Assembly: GCF_040655735.1 (NCBI RefSeq)
Contig: NZ_JBFAKK010000005.1
Coordinates: 310,001 to 374,000, forward strand
DNA: 64,000 nucleotides
From: Phytomonospora sp040655735
Lineage (GTDB): Bacteria; Actinomycetota; Actinomycetes; Mycobacteriales; Micromonosporaceae
Direction of reading: 5' to 3'
Shown here in pieces: positions 13,968-21,930 of this stretch (position 1 is its first letter; every line of letters begins with the position of its first letter). The translations under genes and the position numbers were made by a program. Below the pieces are notes generated by a model, which was not told where the DNA came from, did not search any database, and saw only the letters and a program-made list of their open reading frames with translations.

Positions 13968-14855
13968 TCACCACTCCCCGAACACCCGTGTCCCCGTCGC
14001 GGCGAGGCCGGCGCAGAACTCGTCGAGGTCGACGCCCTTGAGTTCGGCGAGGTACCTGACCGTGATGGGCACCAGGTAGGGCGCGTTGTTGCGGCCTCGG
14101 TAGGGCATGGGGGTGAGGAACGGCGCGTCGGTTTCGACGAGCATCTGCTCGACGGGTGTCACCAGTGCGGCGTCGCGGAGGTTCTGGGCGTTCTTGAAGG
14201 TGACGTTGCCGGCGTAGCTGAGGTGGTAGCCGCGGGAGACGCATTCGCGCGCGAAGTCGGCGTCGCCGGAGAAGCAGTGCAGGACGACGGTGTCGGGGGC
14301 GCCTTCGTCGTCGAGGACGCGCAGGACCTGCTCGTGCATCTCGCGGTCGTGGATGACCAGCGCCTTGCCGTGCGCCTTGGCCATGCCGATGTGCCGCCGG
14401 AAGGAGTACTCCTGGGCGGCCAGGCCCTCGTCGCCGGTGCGGTAGGAGTCGAGTCCCGTTTCACCGAAGGCGCGGACGCGGGGTTCGGCGCCCATCTTGT
14501 CGATCTCGGCCAGCGCCGCCTCCAGGTCGTCGAGAACGGGCGCCTCGTTCGGGTGGAGGGCCACGGCGGCCACGACGCGGGGGTCGTGGGCGGCGAGGTC
14601 GGCGCCCCAGCGGGAGCTGCCGACGTCGACGCCGACCTGCACGACGCGGGTGATCCCGGTGGCGGTGGCGGCGTCGAGTTCGGCGGTGACGGCCGCCGAC
14701 TCCGGCGCCGGCGGCCCGGCGGAGTCCTCACCCCACTCGCCCGACAAGACGATGTCGAGGTGGGTGTGGCTGTCGGGCACGCCGACGTTCAGTGGCTCGG
14801 GCGCCGGGGGTCGCTCCCCGGTGCGGCCTGCGCTTTTGCGATTCGATCGAGACAT
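13968..14855 (-). CDS. tatD: TatD-family metal-dependent deoxyribonuclease
   Basis: A TIM-barrel hydrolase of the amidohydrolase superfamily, acting as a 3'-5' DNase in DNA repair or turnover. The 295 residues show metal ligands in DSHTHLD, the FGETGLDSYR segment, HCFSGD and VETDAPFLTP, followed by RNNAPYLVP. The actinobacterial form usually lies next to metG, and here the 2-kb repeat island separates them. The ATG at 14855 has a weak CATCCT box 7 nt upstream. The first 25 residues are disordered. Confidence 0.93.
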   Translation of the reverse strand: MSRSNRKSAGRTGERPPAPEPLNVGVPDSHTHLDIVLSGEWGEDSAGPPAPESAAVTAELDAATATGITRVVQVGVDVGSSRWGADLAAHDPRVVAAVALHPNEAPVLDDLEAALAEIDKMGAEPRVRAFGETGLDSYRTGDEGLAAQEYSFRRHIGMAKAHGKALVIHDREMHEQVLRVLDDEGAPDTVVLHCFSGDADFARECVSRGYHLSYAGNVTFKNAQNLRDAALVTPVEQMLVETDAPFLTPMPYRGRNNAPYLVPITVRYLAELKGVDLDEFCAGLAATGTRVFGEW

Positions 14856-14914
14856 CGGGTCAAGGATGGCACGACCGTAGGCGCCGGGTTAACCGGATAT
14901 TCACTCGGGTCGCC

Positions 14915-14920
14915 TAGCGT
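14915..14920 (+). promoter_or_regulatory. -10 box of the 14928 gene (leaderless)
   Basis: TAGCGT plus 7 nt leads to the GTG start, the same spacing as upstream of the 8031 gene. Confidence 0.45.
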
Positions 14921-14927
14921 GCCTCCT

Positions 14928-16133
14928 GTGAGTACACAGCCGCCCACTGTCGAGTACCGGGGTGTGCGATACGCGGCCGAGATGATCGCCGACGGTGCCG
15001 CCTACGAGTTGTTCACCGCCGAGCCCGCGCGGGGTTTCCTGCCCAATCCACGTCCCGAGGCGCGCTGGCCCTACCGCCGCTTCGTGCACGTCAGCGAGGT
15101 CGGGGGCGAGTCGGCGATCGTGGCGTGCGCGGAGTCGCTGCTGTCGGCGCCGCTGGCGGCGGGCGTGTCGTGGCGCCGCATCCACGAGCAGAGCCAGTCC
15201 CCGTTCGGCGACGAGCCGACGCGGGCGCTGCTGCGCGCGGTGCGCGACTCGGCGCGCGTGCGGTGCGGCACCCGGATGGTCAAGCCGCTCTCGCCGCGCC
15301 AGGTGGTGCGCCTGCTGACCTCGCCGCCGGTGGTGGCCGGCTTCTGCTTCCGCGAACACGACGTGGCGCATCTGCGCACGCCCGGCCAGCGGCGGGTCCT
15401 GGCCGGCGACCCGCAGCCCGGCGACGACTTCGCGGCCTTCGCGCTGCGCTGGCGCGCCGGTGACCCCGCCGACTACATCGTCCCGGCCGGTGAGGCCTTC
15501 GCCGGCCTGGCCCGGATCCCGGGGAGCTCGCGGCGGGGCGGACCGGTCCTGGGCACGGGGTTCGCCCCGAGCAACCAGTACCTGCTGCCGGAGTTCGTGA
15601 CCCCCGGCCTGGCCGACGTTCCGCTGCCCGCGCGCAGCGAGATCCTCGCCTACACCGGTGACGGAACGGAGGTGACCTTGTTCCAGCTCGTCGTGGAGCA
15701 GGGCGCCTGGACGCGCATGGCGGGCTCGCGGTGGCGCGAGGTGCAGGCCGAACTGCCCGGCGTCGAACCCCACCAAGAGTGGTTCCCGGTACCCGCGAGC
15801 GCGTTCGCGGGATTGTCGGGGGAGTACCGGGGGCAGCGGCACCCGGCGGTGGCCGACCCGCCGCACGGCTTCCGGATGGCCGCGAAGTCGCAGGCGGCGC
15901 GCTTCCCGGTGACCGCGGTGCGCAGGTCGGCCGAGACGGCCTCCTGGCGGGGCGTGGCCGTGTCGGTGGTGAGTGAACAGGACGGGTGGACACGCCTGCG
16001 ACTGGCCGCCCCCGACGAGGGCTCGGTGCTGACGACCGGCGCCGAGTGCGTCGAGCGGGGCGTCTACGAGTGCTGGGCACCCTCGGCGGAGCCCGAGCGC
16101 CGCCCGCCGACGGAGACCGCCTACCGGTCGTGA
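14928..16133 (+). CDS. Unrecognised 401-residue soluble protein
   Basis: I do not recognise the family. There is no signal peptide or membrane segment, and the composition is that of a normal globular cytoplasmic protein. Two halves can be guessed: an N-terminal part with EYRGVRYAAEMIADG and WPYRRFVHVSEVGGES, and a C-terminal part with HQEWFPVPASAFAG and WRGVAVSVVSEQDGWTRL that may be a beta-rich repeat. Cys residues are few. The GTG start is supported by the TAGCGT box. It sits between divergent tatD and the paralogous membrane pair. Confidence 0.75.
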   Translation: MSTQPPTVEYRGVRYAAEMIADGAAYELFTAEPARGFLPNPRPEARWPYRRFVHVSEVGGESAIVACAESLLSAPLAAGVSWRRIHEQSQSPFGDEPTRALLRAVRDSARVRCGTRMVKPLSPRQVVRLLTSPPVVAGFCFREHDVAHLRTPGQRRVLAGDPQPGDDFAAFALRWRAGDPADYIVPAGEAFAGLARIPGSSRRGGPVLGTGFAPSNQYLLPEFVTPGLADVPLPARSEILAYTGDGTEVTLFQLVVEQGAWTRMAGSRWREVQAELPGVEPHQEWFPVPASAFAGLSGEYRGQRHPAVADPPHGFRMAAKSQAARFPVTAVRRSAETASWRGVAVSVVSEQDGWTRLRLAAPDEGSVLTTGAECVERGVYECWAPSAEPERRPPTETAYRS

Positions 16134-16209
16134 TCGTCCCTTGTGGGCGGTGACTTTCCCGGCGACCCTATGTAGAGTAGCGCGATAGCCCCGCTGTCGA
16201 GGAGACGCC

Positions 16210-17103
16210 GTGCCACCCCACGACCCCACACCCCCCTCCACCGCCCGCAAGGTCTTTCGCGTGCTCGCCGTCTGCGTCGGAGTGACGCTGGGGGCGATGA
16301 TCGGCTCACTGGCCGGCGATGACGGCGAGGGTGAGTTGCCCTCCGACGCCGAGGTCGCCGCGATCGCGGTGGAGCTGTGGCCTGAGCGGGCGCTCGGCCC
16401 GATTGCGCCCGGCGGCCCCGGCTACAGCCAGGAGCCGCACGAGGACATCTATCCGCAGGTGCCAGGCTGGCTGCAGGTCCTGGCCGGCGACGCCACGCAG
16501 GACGCCGGGATCCAGCTCGACTGGCCGGCCCCGGAGGGCTACACCGAGCCGCCGGAGGGCGGGCCTTACGTCGATCCCGAGTCGCCCGCCGACAACGAGC
16601 GGCGGCTCGCCGAGGCCGAGCGGCGCCTGTCGGCCGGCGGGTGGGATGTGCACCGGCCCTACGACGAGATGATCGAGGCGCGCCGGGACGGTGTCCTGGT
16701 GCAGTTCTTCGCCAGCGGTGGGGACACGCCGTTCATGTCGGTGTGGCGGGTGGCCTCCGACTGGCACGGGTGGTGCGTTCTGGTGGGGGTGCTGCTGGGC
16801 GGCGCGGCCGGGTACTTCGGGTCGCGGCTGGTGCAGCGGCGCAATACCGGGCGGGACGCGCATCCCTCGGATTTCCTGATGGGGCTGGGCCTGGTGCTGG
16901 CGGTCCCGAGTTTCCTGATGATCGGGTCGGGGCTGGTGCTCCTGTTGTTCGCGCTGCCGCACCTCGACGTTCCGCTGTGGCGGCACGGGCGGATGTGGCT
17001 GCTGGGGGCGTTCTCGAACGTGGCCCTGCTCTCGCTGGTGGCGGGTGTGGTGTGGCATGTGCTGCGGCGAGCGGGGTCCGGTTCGCGTCCCGGCCGGTCC
17101 TAG
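16210..17103 (+). CDS. Four-helix membrane protein, paralogue A of a tandem pair
   Basis: 297 residues. One membrane span near residues 16-36 is followed by a roughly 140-residue extracytoplasmic region with GYSQEPHEDIYP, PGWL, TQDAG and DPESPADNERRL, then three C-terminal spans ending in SLVAGVVWHVLRRAG. The GTG start has GAGGAG about 6 nt upstream. No known domain is recognised. The next gene repeats the same plan, so the pair arose by duplication and may form a heteromeric envelope complex (inference). Confidence 0.8.
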   Translation: MPPHDPTPPSTARKVFRVLAVCVGVTLGAMIGSLAGDDGEGELPSDAEVAAIAVELWPERALGPIAPGGPGYSQEPHEDIYPQVPGWLQVLAGDATQDAGIQLDWPAPEGYTEPPEGGPYVDPESPADNERRLAEAERRLSAGGWDVHRPYDEMIEARRDGVLVQFFASGGDTPFMSVWRVASDWHGWCVLVGVLLGGAAGYFGSRLVQRRNTGRDAHPSDFLMGLGLVLAVPSFLMIGSGLVLLLFALPHLDVPLWRHGRMWLLGAFSNVALLSLVAGVVWHVLRRAGSGSRPGRS

Positions 17104-17109
17104 ATCCGA

Positions 17110-18075
17110 GTGAGCGAAGGTGGATTCGTGGTCGACGGGTTCGGGGGATCGGCGCCGCAGGCGGGCGCCTGGCCGGATGATCCGGGCGCGCTTGCGGTGG
17201 GCCGGCGGTTCGAGGATCGCGTGCCGCCGCGGGCCGGCGGGAGGCTGGTGCGCGTGCTGGCCGCGTGCGTCGGCCTGACTCTCGGCGCGATGCTCGGTTC
17301 CCTCGCCGGTGACGACGGTGAGGGCGAGTTGCCCTCCGGCGACGAGGTCGTGGCGATCGCGGAGACGGTGTGGCCCGAGCGCGCGCTCGGGTCGCTCGAA
17401 CCGGGCTCCCACGGCTACAGCCAGGGCCCGCACGAGGATCTCCTTCCGCCGGCGCCGGGCTGGTTGCGGGCCCTGGTCGGTGATGACACGCAGGACCGTG
17501 GCCACCTGGTCGGCTGGCCGCCGCCGCAGGGCTGGGCGGAGGCGCCGGAAGGGCGGCCCCACGTCGACCCCGAGTCGCCCGCCGACAATGAGCGCCGCCT
17601 GGCCGGGGCCTTGGAGCGGCTGGCCGCCGCGGGGTGGGAGGCGCACGTCGCCGACCCCGGTGTGGTCGAGGGGCGCCGGGACGGGGTGCTCGTGCGGTTC
17701 TTCGCCGAGGGTGGGGAGACGCCCTCGGTGGGGGTGTGGCGGGTGCCTTCGCAGTGGCATACGTGGCTGGTCCTGGTCGGCGCGGTGCTGGGCGGGTTCG
17801 CCGGGTGGCGCGGCGCTCGGGCGGTGGGGCGGCGCGGCGGGCACCCGTCGGGTTTCTGGATGGGGCTGGGCCTGGTGGCGGCGGTGCCGAGTTTCCTCGT
17901 GGTGGCCGCGGTGCTCGTCTTCTCGCTGCTTTGGGAGTCCTTCATCGAGGTGCCGTTGTGGCGTGCCGCCCGGTTCTGGCCGGTGGGCGCGCTTCTGAAC
18001 GTCGCCTTGCTCGCGCTGGTGGCGGGTGGGGTGTGGCATGTGCTGCGGGGGAGGGGGCGTGGTGTCGACGGGTGA
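17110..18075 (+). CDS. Four-helix membrane protein, paralogue B of a tandem pair
   Basis: 321 residues starting at GTG 17110, 6 nt after paralogue A. It has a 40-residue N-terminal extension, then the same order: VLAACVGLTLGAMLGSLAGDDGEGELPS, cut here into VGLTLGAMLGSLAGDDGEGE as in A, GYSQGPHEDLLPP, PGWL, TQD, DPESPADNERRL, and three C-terminal spans with ALVAGGVWHVLRG. The best-conserved stretches lie in the external region, suggesting a shared ligand or partner. Function unknown. A strong hairpin terminator follows. Confidence 0.8.
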   Translation: MSEGGFVVDGFGGSAPQAGAWPDDPGALAVGRRFEDRVPPRAGGRLVRVLAACVGLTLGAMLGSLAGDDGEGELPSGDEVVAIAETVWPERALGSLEPGSHGYSQGPHEDLLPPAPGWLRALVGDDTQDRGHLVGWPPPQGWAEAPEGRPHVDPESPADNERRLAGALERLAAAGWEAHVADPGVVEGRRDGVLVRFFAEGGETPSVGVWRVPSQWHTWLVLVGAVLGGFAGWRGARAVGRRGGHPSGFWMGLGLVAAVPSFLVVAAVLVFSLLWESFIEVPLWRAARFWPVGALLNVALLALVAGGVWHVLRGRGRGVDG

Positions 18076-18097
18076 TGGGTGGGGCGGTCCGAACAGG

Positions 18098-18133
18098 CCG
18101 AGGGCCCGCACTCCACCAAGTGCGGGCCCTCGG
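18098..18133. terminator. Bidirectional terminator, perfect 15-bp stem
   Basis: CCGAGGGCCCGCACT (18098-18112), loop CCACCA, AGTGCGGGCCCTCGG (18119-18133). It lies between two convergent genes (stops at 18075 and 18150), so it can serve both. No U-tract. Confidence 0.85.
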
Positions 18134-18149
18134 GTGTCGCCTCCCCGGG

Positions 18150-19622
18150 TCAGGTGGTGGCGCGGCCGGCCTCGTGGCGGCCGCGGCGGCGGCGCAGCAG
18201 CGGTGTGAGGACGACGAGGAGTCCGGCCAGTGCCACGAAGGTCACGAAGATCAGGCCGGGGCGAAAGGCGCTCAGGGTCTCCTCGGCCGAGGGCGTGGCG
18301 TTGTCGGTGGCGATGATGGCGGTGGTGACGGCCAGGACGAGAGCGGAGCCGACCTGCATGCCGGTCTGGACGAGACCGGCGGCAAGGCCCTGCTCGTCGT
18401 CGTGGATGCCGGCGGTGGCCTGCACGTTGATGGAGGGGAAGCCCAGGGCGAAGCCCATGCCGAGCAGCAGGACGCTGGGCAGGATCATGGTGGCGTAGAC
18501 GGGGTGGACGTCGATGCGCAGGAACAGCACGTAGCCGACTGTCAGGGCGGTCAGTCCGCCGATGATGAAGCGGGCGGTGCCGAAGCGGTCGATGAGGTTG
18601 CCGGCGAACGGCGCGCTGAACGCGACGAGCAGTCCGGCGGGCAGCAGGGCGAGGGCCATTTCGAGGGGGCTCCAGCCCAGTGCCTGCTGCAGGTAGAGCG
18701 AGACCATGAACTGGAAGGACATGTAGGACCCGCCCAGGGCGATGACGGCGATGTTGGCGCGCAGCAGCGTCCCCTTCTTGAGGATCGACAGGCGTACCAG
18801 GGGGTGCTCGACCTTGCGTTCGACGACGATGAACGCCGCCAGCAGGGCGATCGCGCCGGCGAAGGACAGCAGCGTCAGCGGTGAGCCCCAGCCGTGCTCG
18901 GGGGCGGCGACGACGGTGTAGACCAGCAGCAGCATCCCGCCGGTGGAGAACAGGGCGCCGAGGATGTCGTGTCCGCCTTCGGTGGCGGGCTTGTCGCGGG
19001 GGATGAGGAACCACGCGGCCAGCAGCGCGCCGGCGGCGATCGGGACGGGCAGCAGGAAGGTCCAGCGCCAGCCCAGCCCGGTCATGAGCCCGCCGAAGAC
19101 GAGCCCGGAGGAGTAGCCCGAGGCGCCGAAGACGGTGTAGATCGACAGGGCCTTGTTGCGGGCCTTGCCCTCGGCGAAGGTCGTGGTGATGATCGACAGT
19201 CCGGTCGGGGCGGTGAACGCGGCGCTGACGCCCTTGATGAAGCGGGTGGCGATCAGCAGCGGCCCGGAGTCGACCAGCCCGCCCAGCAGCGAGGCCACGG
19301 CGAACACGGCCAGCGCGATGAGGAAGACGTCGCGGCGGCCGAGCAGGTCGGCGGTGCGGCCGCCCAGCAGGAGCAGGCCGCCGTAGCCCAGCACGTAGCC
19401 GGACACGATCCACTGGAGGCTGGAGGTGGTCAGGCCCAGTTCGCCGCCGATGGAGGGGAGCGCGACGCCGACCATGGAGATGTCGAGACCGTCGAGGAAC
19501 AGCACGACGCACAAGACGATGAGCAGGCCCCACATCCGGCGCGGCCAGCGCTCGGGCGTGACGGGGACGGGATCGGCGCCGATGGGGGCGGGCGTTGCGG
19601 GGGTGGTTGCGATAGCGGTCAC
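18150..19622 (-). CDS. MFS drug/proton antiporter, DHA2 family (14 helices)
   Basis: An inner-membrane exporter of the EmrB/QacA type. About 490 residues with LDGLDISMVGVALPSI in helix 1, the motif A loop GRTADLLGRRD, RFIKGVSAAFTAPTG, motif C-like GASGYSSGLVFGG, and 14 predicted helices. The start is set at GTG 19622, because a TAGTGT box with a TTGCGC -35 at 18 bp would start the mRNA there. GTG 19634 or ATG 19649 would place the MarR operator inside the gene. It is divergent from marR, which probably represses it in response to exported drugs. Confidence 0.9.
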   Translation of the reverse strand: MTAIATTPATPAPIGADPVPVTPERWPRRMWGLLIVLCVVLFLDGLDISMVGVALPSIGGELGLTTSSLQWIVSGYVLGYGGLLLLGGRTADLLGRRDVFLIALAVFAVASLLGGLVDSGPLLIATRFIKGVSAAFTAPTGLSIITTTFAEGKARNKALSIYTVFGASGYSSGLVFGGLMTGLGWRWTFLLPVPIAAGALLAAWFLIPRDKPATEGGHDILGALFSTGGMLLLVYTVVAAPEHGWGSPLTLLSFAGAIALLAAFIVVERKVEHPLVRLSILKKGTLLRANIAVIALGGSYMSFQFMVSLYLQQALGWSPLEMALALLPAGLLVAFSAPFAGNLIDRFGTARFIIGGLTALTVGYVLFLRIDVHPVYATMILPSVLLLGMGFALGFPSINVQATAGIHDDEQGLAAGLVQTGMQVGSALVLAVTTAIIATDNATPSAEETLSAFRPGLIFVTFVALAGLLVVLTPLLRRRRGRHEAGRATT

Positions 19623-19630
19623 GTCGACGG

Positions 19631-19660
19631 ACACTACATGCATGTGCATTTGATGCGCAA
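19631..19660 (-). promoter_or_regulatory. Promoter of the MFS gene
   Basis: On the minus strand, TTGCGC (19660-19655), an 18-bp spacer and TAGTGT (19636-19631) lead to GTG 19622 after 8 nt. The left MarR operator arm (19645-19656) lies in the spacer. Confidence 0.5.
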
Positions 19661-19688
19661 GCTGGTTAATGCAATTGCATCAAATGCA
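19645..19688. promoter_or_regulatory. Paired MarR operator arms and central palindrome
   Basis: TGCATTTGATGC (19645-19656) and GCATCAAATGCA (19677-19688) are perfect 12-bp inverted copies. Between them lies the perfect palindrome ATGCAATTGCAT (19669-19680), which overlaps the second arm. The arms cover the MFS spacer on one side and the marR -35 on the other, so one bound regulator could shut both promoters. Confidence 0.7.
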
Positions 19689-19703
19689 CGCTCATGCTAG
19701 GAT
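19675..19703 (+). promoter_or_regulatory. Promoter of marR (leaderless)
   Basis: TTGCAT (19675-19680), a 17-bp spacer, TAGGAT (19698-19703), then 7 nt to the ATG. This is one of the cleanest promoters in the window. Confidence 0.6.
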
Positions 19704-19710
19704 GCCGACC

Positions 19711-20088
19711 ATGGCAGCGACGCCCGAAACGAACCTCGTAGAACGGTGGCGAGACGTCCTCTCCTGCTACTCCGCCGTCTCCTGCGCCCTCGAACGCGCA
19801 CTCCAAGACGCCCACGGCATCGGCATGAGCGAATTCGAAGCCCTCGACCGCCTCGTCGACGCCCAATGCGACAAACGCCGCATGAACGAACTCGCCACCG
19901 ACATGTACCTCTCCCAAAGCGCCCTCTCCCGAGCCGTCGCCCGACTCGAACGAGACGGCCTCGTCAACCGCGGCATGTGCCCCGACGACCGACGCTCCAT
20001 CTTCGTCTGCATCACCGACACCGGCCGCACCAAACACGCCCAAGCCCGCGAGACACAACGCGCCGTCCTCGCCGAACACCTCGCCTGA
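19711..20088 (+). CDS. MarR-family transcriptional regulator
   Basis: 125 residues with the winged-helix core: MSEFEALDRLVD, MNELATDMYLSQSALSRAVARL (recognition helix, cut as YLSQSALSRAVARL) and the wing DDRRSIFVCITDTGR. The C-terminal dimerisation helix is short, so the protein is at the low end of the family range. The ATG at 19711 has TAGGAT 7 nt upstream; in-frame ATGs at 19669, 19684 and 19702 lie within the promoter. It is the probable autorepressor and repressor of the divergent exporter. Confidence 0.9.
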   Translation: MAATPETNLVERWRDVLSCYSAVSCALERALQDAHGIGMSEFEALDRLVDAQCDKRRMNELATDMYLSQSALSRAVARLERDGLVNRGMCPDDRRSIFVCITDTGRTKHAQARETQRAVLAEHLA

Positions 20089-20101
20089 AAACACCACCCC
20101 C

Positions 20102-20107
20102 TAAGAT
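20102..20107 (+). promoter_or_regulatory. -10 box of rsmA (leaderless)
   Basis: TAAGAT is followed by 7 nt and the GTG at 20115. Confidence 0.45.
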
Positions 20108-20114
20108 CGTGGCG

Positions 20115-20972
20115 GTGAGCGAACTACTGGGCGCATCAACCATCAGGGCCCTCGCCAAAGCCCTCGACGTGCGCCCCACCAAGACCCTCGGCCAAAACTT
20201 CGTCATCGACGCCAACACCGTCAGACGCATCGCCGCCGCCGCCAAACTCGACCCCGGCGACACCGTCATCGAAGTCGGCCCCGGCCTCGGCTCCCTCACC
20301 CTCGCCCTCCTCCCCCTCTGCACCCACCTCCACGCCGTCGAAATCGACCCCCGACTCGCCCGCGCCCTCCCCGAGACCATCCGCGTCCACGCCCCCACCG
20401 ACGCCCCCAAACTCCAAATCCACACCGCCGACGCCATGCGCGTCACCCGCGACGAAATCGGCCGACCCGCCCCCACCGCCCTCGTCGCCAACCTCCCCTA
20501 CAACGTCGCCGTCCCCGTCGTACTCCACCTCCTCTCCGAACTCCCCACCCTCGACCACGGCCTCGTCATGGTCCAATCCGAAGTCGCCGACCGCCTCTGC
20601 GCACCCCCCGGCAACAAGACCTACGGCATCCCCAGCGCCAAACTCGCCTGGTACGCCACCGCCCGACGCGCCGGCCCCGTCCCCCGCGGCGTCTTCTGGC
20701 CCATCCCCAACGTCGACTCAGGCCTCGTCGCCTTCACCCGCCACGAACCCCCCACCGGCGACCGCGACGCCACCTTCAAAGTCATCGACGCAGCCTTCGC
20801 CCAACGCCGCAAAACCCTCCGCTCCGCACTCGCCACCTGGGCCGGCAACCCCAACAACGCCGCCGACATCCTCACCACCGCAGGCGTCGACCCCACCGCC
20901 CGCGGCGAAGCCCTCACCATCGAACAATTCGCCGCCATCGCCGCCGCCAAGCCCACAGGGGACCGACCATGA
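20115..20972 (+). CDS. rsmA: 16S rRNA (adenine1518/1519-N6)-dimethyltransferase
   Basis: It dimethylates two adjacent adenosines in the 3' hairpin of 16S rRNA late in 30S assembly (KsgA). The 285 residues have KTLGQNFVIDAN, the SAM-binding EVGPGLGSLT and the catalytic NLPYNVAVPV, and a C-terminal FAQRRKTLRSAL helix. GTG 20115 is favoured by the TAAGAT box; GTG 20109 is the alternative. The stop overlaps the ispE start (ATGA), the common actinobacterial rsmA-ispE pair. Coding-strand G is scarce (Glu GAA, Lys AAA, Gln CAA), unlike the genes after 24 kb. Confidence 0.95.
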   Translation: MSELLGASTIRALAKALDVRPTKTLGQNFVIDANTVRRIAAAAKLDPGDTVIEVGPGLGSLTLALLPLCTHLHAVEIDPRLARALPETIRVHAPTDAPKLQIHTADAMRVTRDEIGRPAPTALVANLPYNVAVPVVLHLLSELPTLDHGLVMVQSEVADRLCAPPGNKTYGIPSAKLAWYATARRAGPVPRGVFWPIPNVDSGLVAFTRHEPPTGDRDATFKVIDAAFAQRRKTLRSALATWAGNPNNAADILTTAGVDPTARGEALTIEQFAAIAAAKPTGDRP

Positions 20973-21895
20973 CCGAAGCACTCGCCCACACCGACACCAC
21001 CGTGCGCGTGCGCGTCCCCGCCAAAATCAACCTCCACCTCGGCATCGGCCCCCTCCGCGAAGACGGCTACCACGACCTCACCACCGTCTTCGAATCCATC
21101 TCCCTCTACGACGAACTCACCGCCACCCCCGCCGACACCATCACCCTCACCATCGAAGGCGAAGGCCAAGACACCCTCCCCACCGACCGCCGCAACCTCG
21201 CCCACCTCGCCGCCGCCGAACTCGCCGCCTACACCGGCACCCGGACCGGCGCCCACCTCCACCTCAAAAAACGCATCCCCATCGCCGGCGGACTCGCCGG
21301 CGGCAGCGCCGACGCAGCCGCCGCCCTCATCGCCTGCAACACCCTGTGGAACACCGGCCTCACGCCCGCCGAACTCGACAAACTCGCCGCCGCCCTCGGC
21401 AGCGACGTCCCCTTCTGCCTCCACGGCGGCACCGCCCTGGGCACCGGACGCGGCGAACAACTCCACCCCGTCCTGTCCACCGGCACCCGCCACTGGGTCA
21501 TCGCCACCGCCCACGGCGAACTGGCCACCCCCGCCGTCTACCGCGAAGTCGACCGCCTCCGCGAAAACGGCCACGGCACCTACCACGACAACGTCGACGC
21601 GCTCCTCGCCGCCATCCGCAACAGCGACCCCGACACCGTCGCCAAAGCCCTCCACAACGACATGCAGCAAGCCGCCACCACCCTCATGCCGAGCCTGGCC
21701 GACACACTCCAAGCCGGCCTCGACGAAGGCGCCCTCACCGCACTCGTCTCCGGCTCCGGCCCCTCCTGCCTCTTCCTCGCCCGCGACGAACGCCACGCCG
21801 GAAGCCTCGCCAAACGACTCACCCTCCGCCGCGTCGCCCGCGAGATCCACACCGCCGAAAGCCCCGTACCCGGCGCCACCCTCACCGAAGCCTGA
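20969..21895 (+). CDS. ispE: 4-diphosphocytidyl-2-C-methyl-D-erythritol kinase
   Basis: ATP-dependent phosphorylation step of the MEP pathway to isoprenoids. The 308 residues belong to the GHMP kinases: N-terminal VPAKINLHLGIGPLREDGYHDL, cut here as KINLHLGIGPLREDGYHDL, the glycine-rich ATP loop PIAGGLAGGSADAAAAL, and the C-terminal ALVSGSGPSCLFL. It overlaps rsmA by ATGA, which implies coupled translation. Its products feed the polyprenyl phosphates used by Ppm1 and the phosphosugar transferase elsewhere in the window. Confidence 0.95.
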   Translation: MTEALAHTDTTVRVRVPAKINLHLGIGPLREDGYHDLTTVFESISLYDELTATPADTITLTIEGEGQDTLPTDRRNLAHLAAAELAAYTGTRTGAHLHLKKRIPIAGGLAGGSADAAAALIACNTLWNTGLTPAELDKLAAALGSDVPFCLHGGTALGTGRGEQLHPVLSTGTRHWVIATAHGELATPAVYREVDRLRENGHGTYHDNVDALLAAIRNSDPDTVAKALHNDMQQAATTLMPSLADTLQAGLDEGALTALVSGSGPSCLFLARDERHAGSLAKRLTLRRVAREIHTAESPVPGATLTEA

Positions 21896-21918
21896 AACCA
21901 GCCCGCCACCGGCCCTCC

Positions 21919-21924
21919 TACAGT
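21919..21924 (+). promoter_or_regulatory. -10 box of the ABC-F gene (leaderless)
   Basis: TACAGT is followed by 6 nt and the GTG at 21931. Confidence 0.4.
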
Positions 21925-21930
21925 TACACC

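Noticed and set aside
17634..18884. Long plus-strand frame overlapping paralogue B and the MFS gene
   Set aside because: It is a shifted frame of one real gene and antisense of another, passing through the bidirectional terminator.
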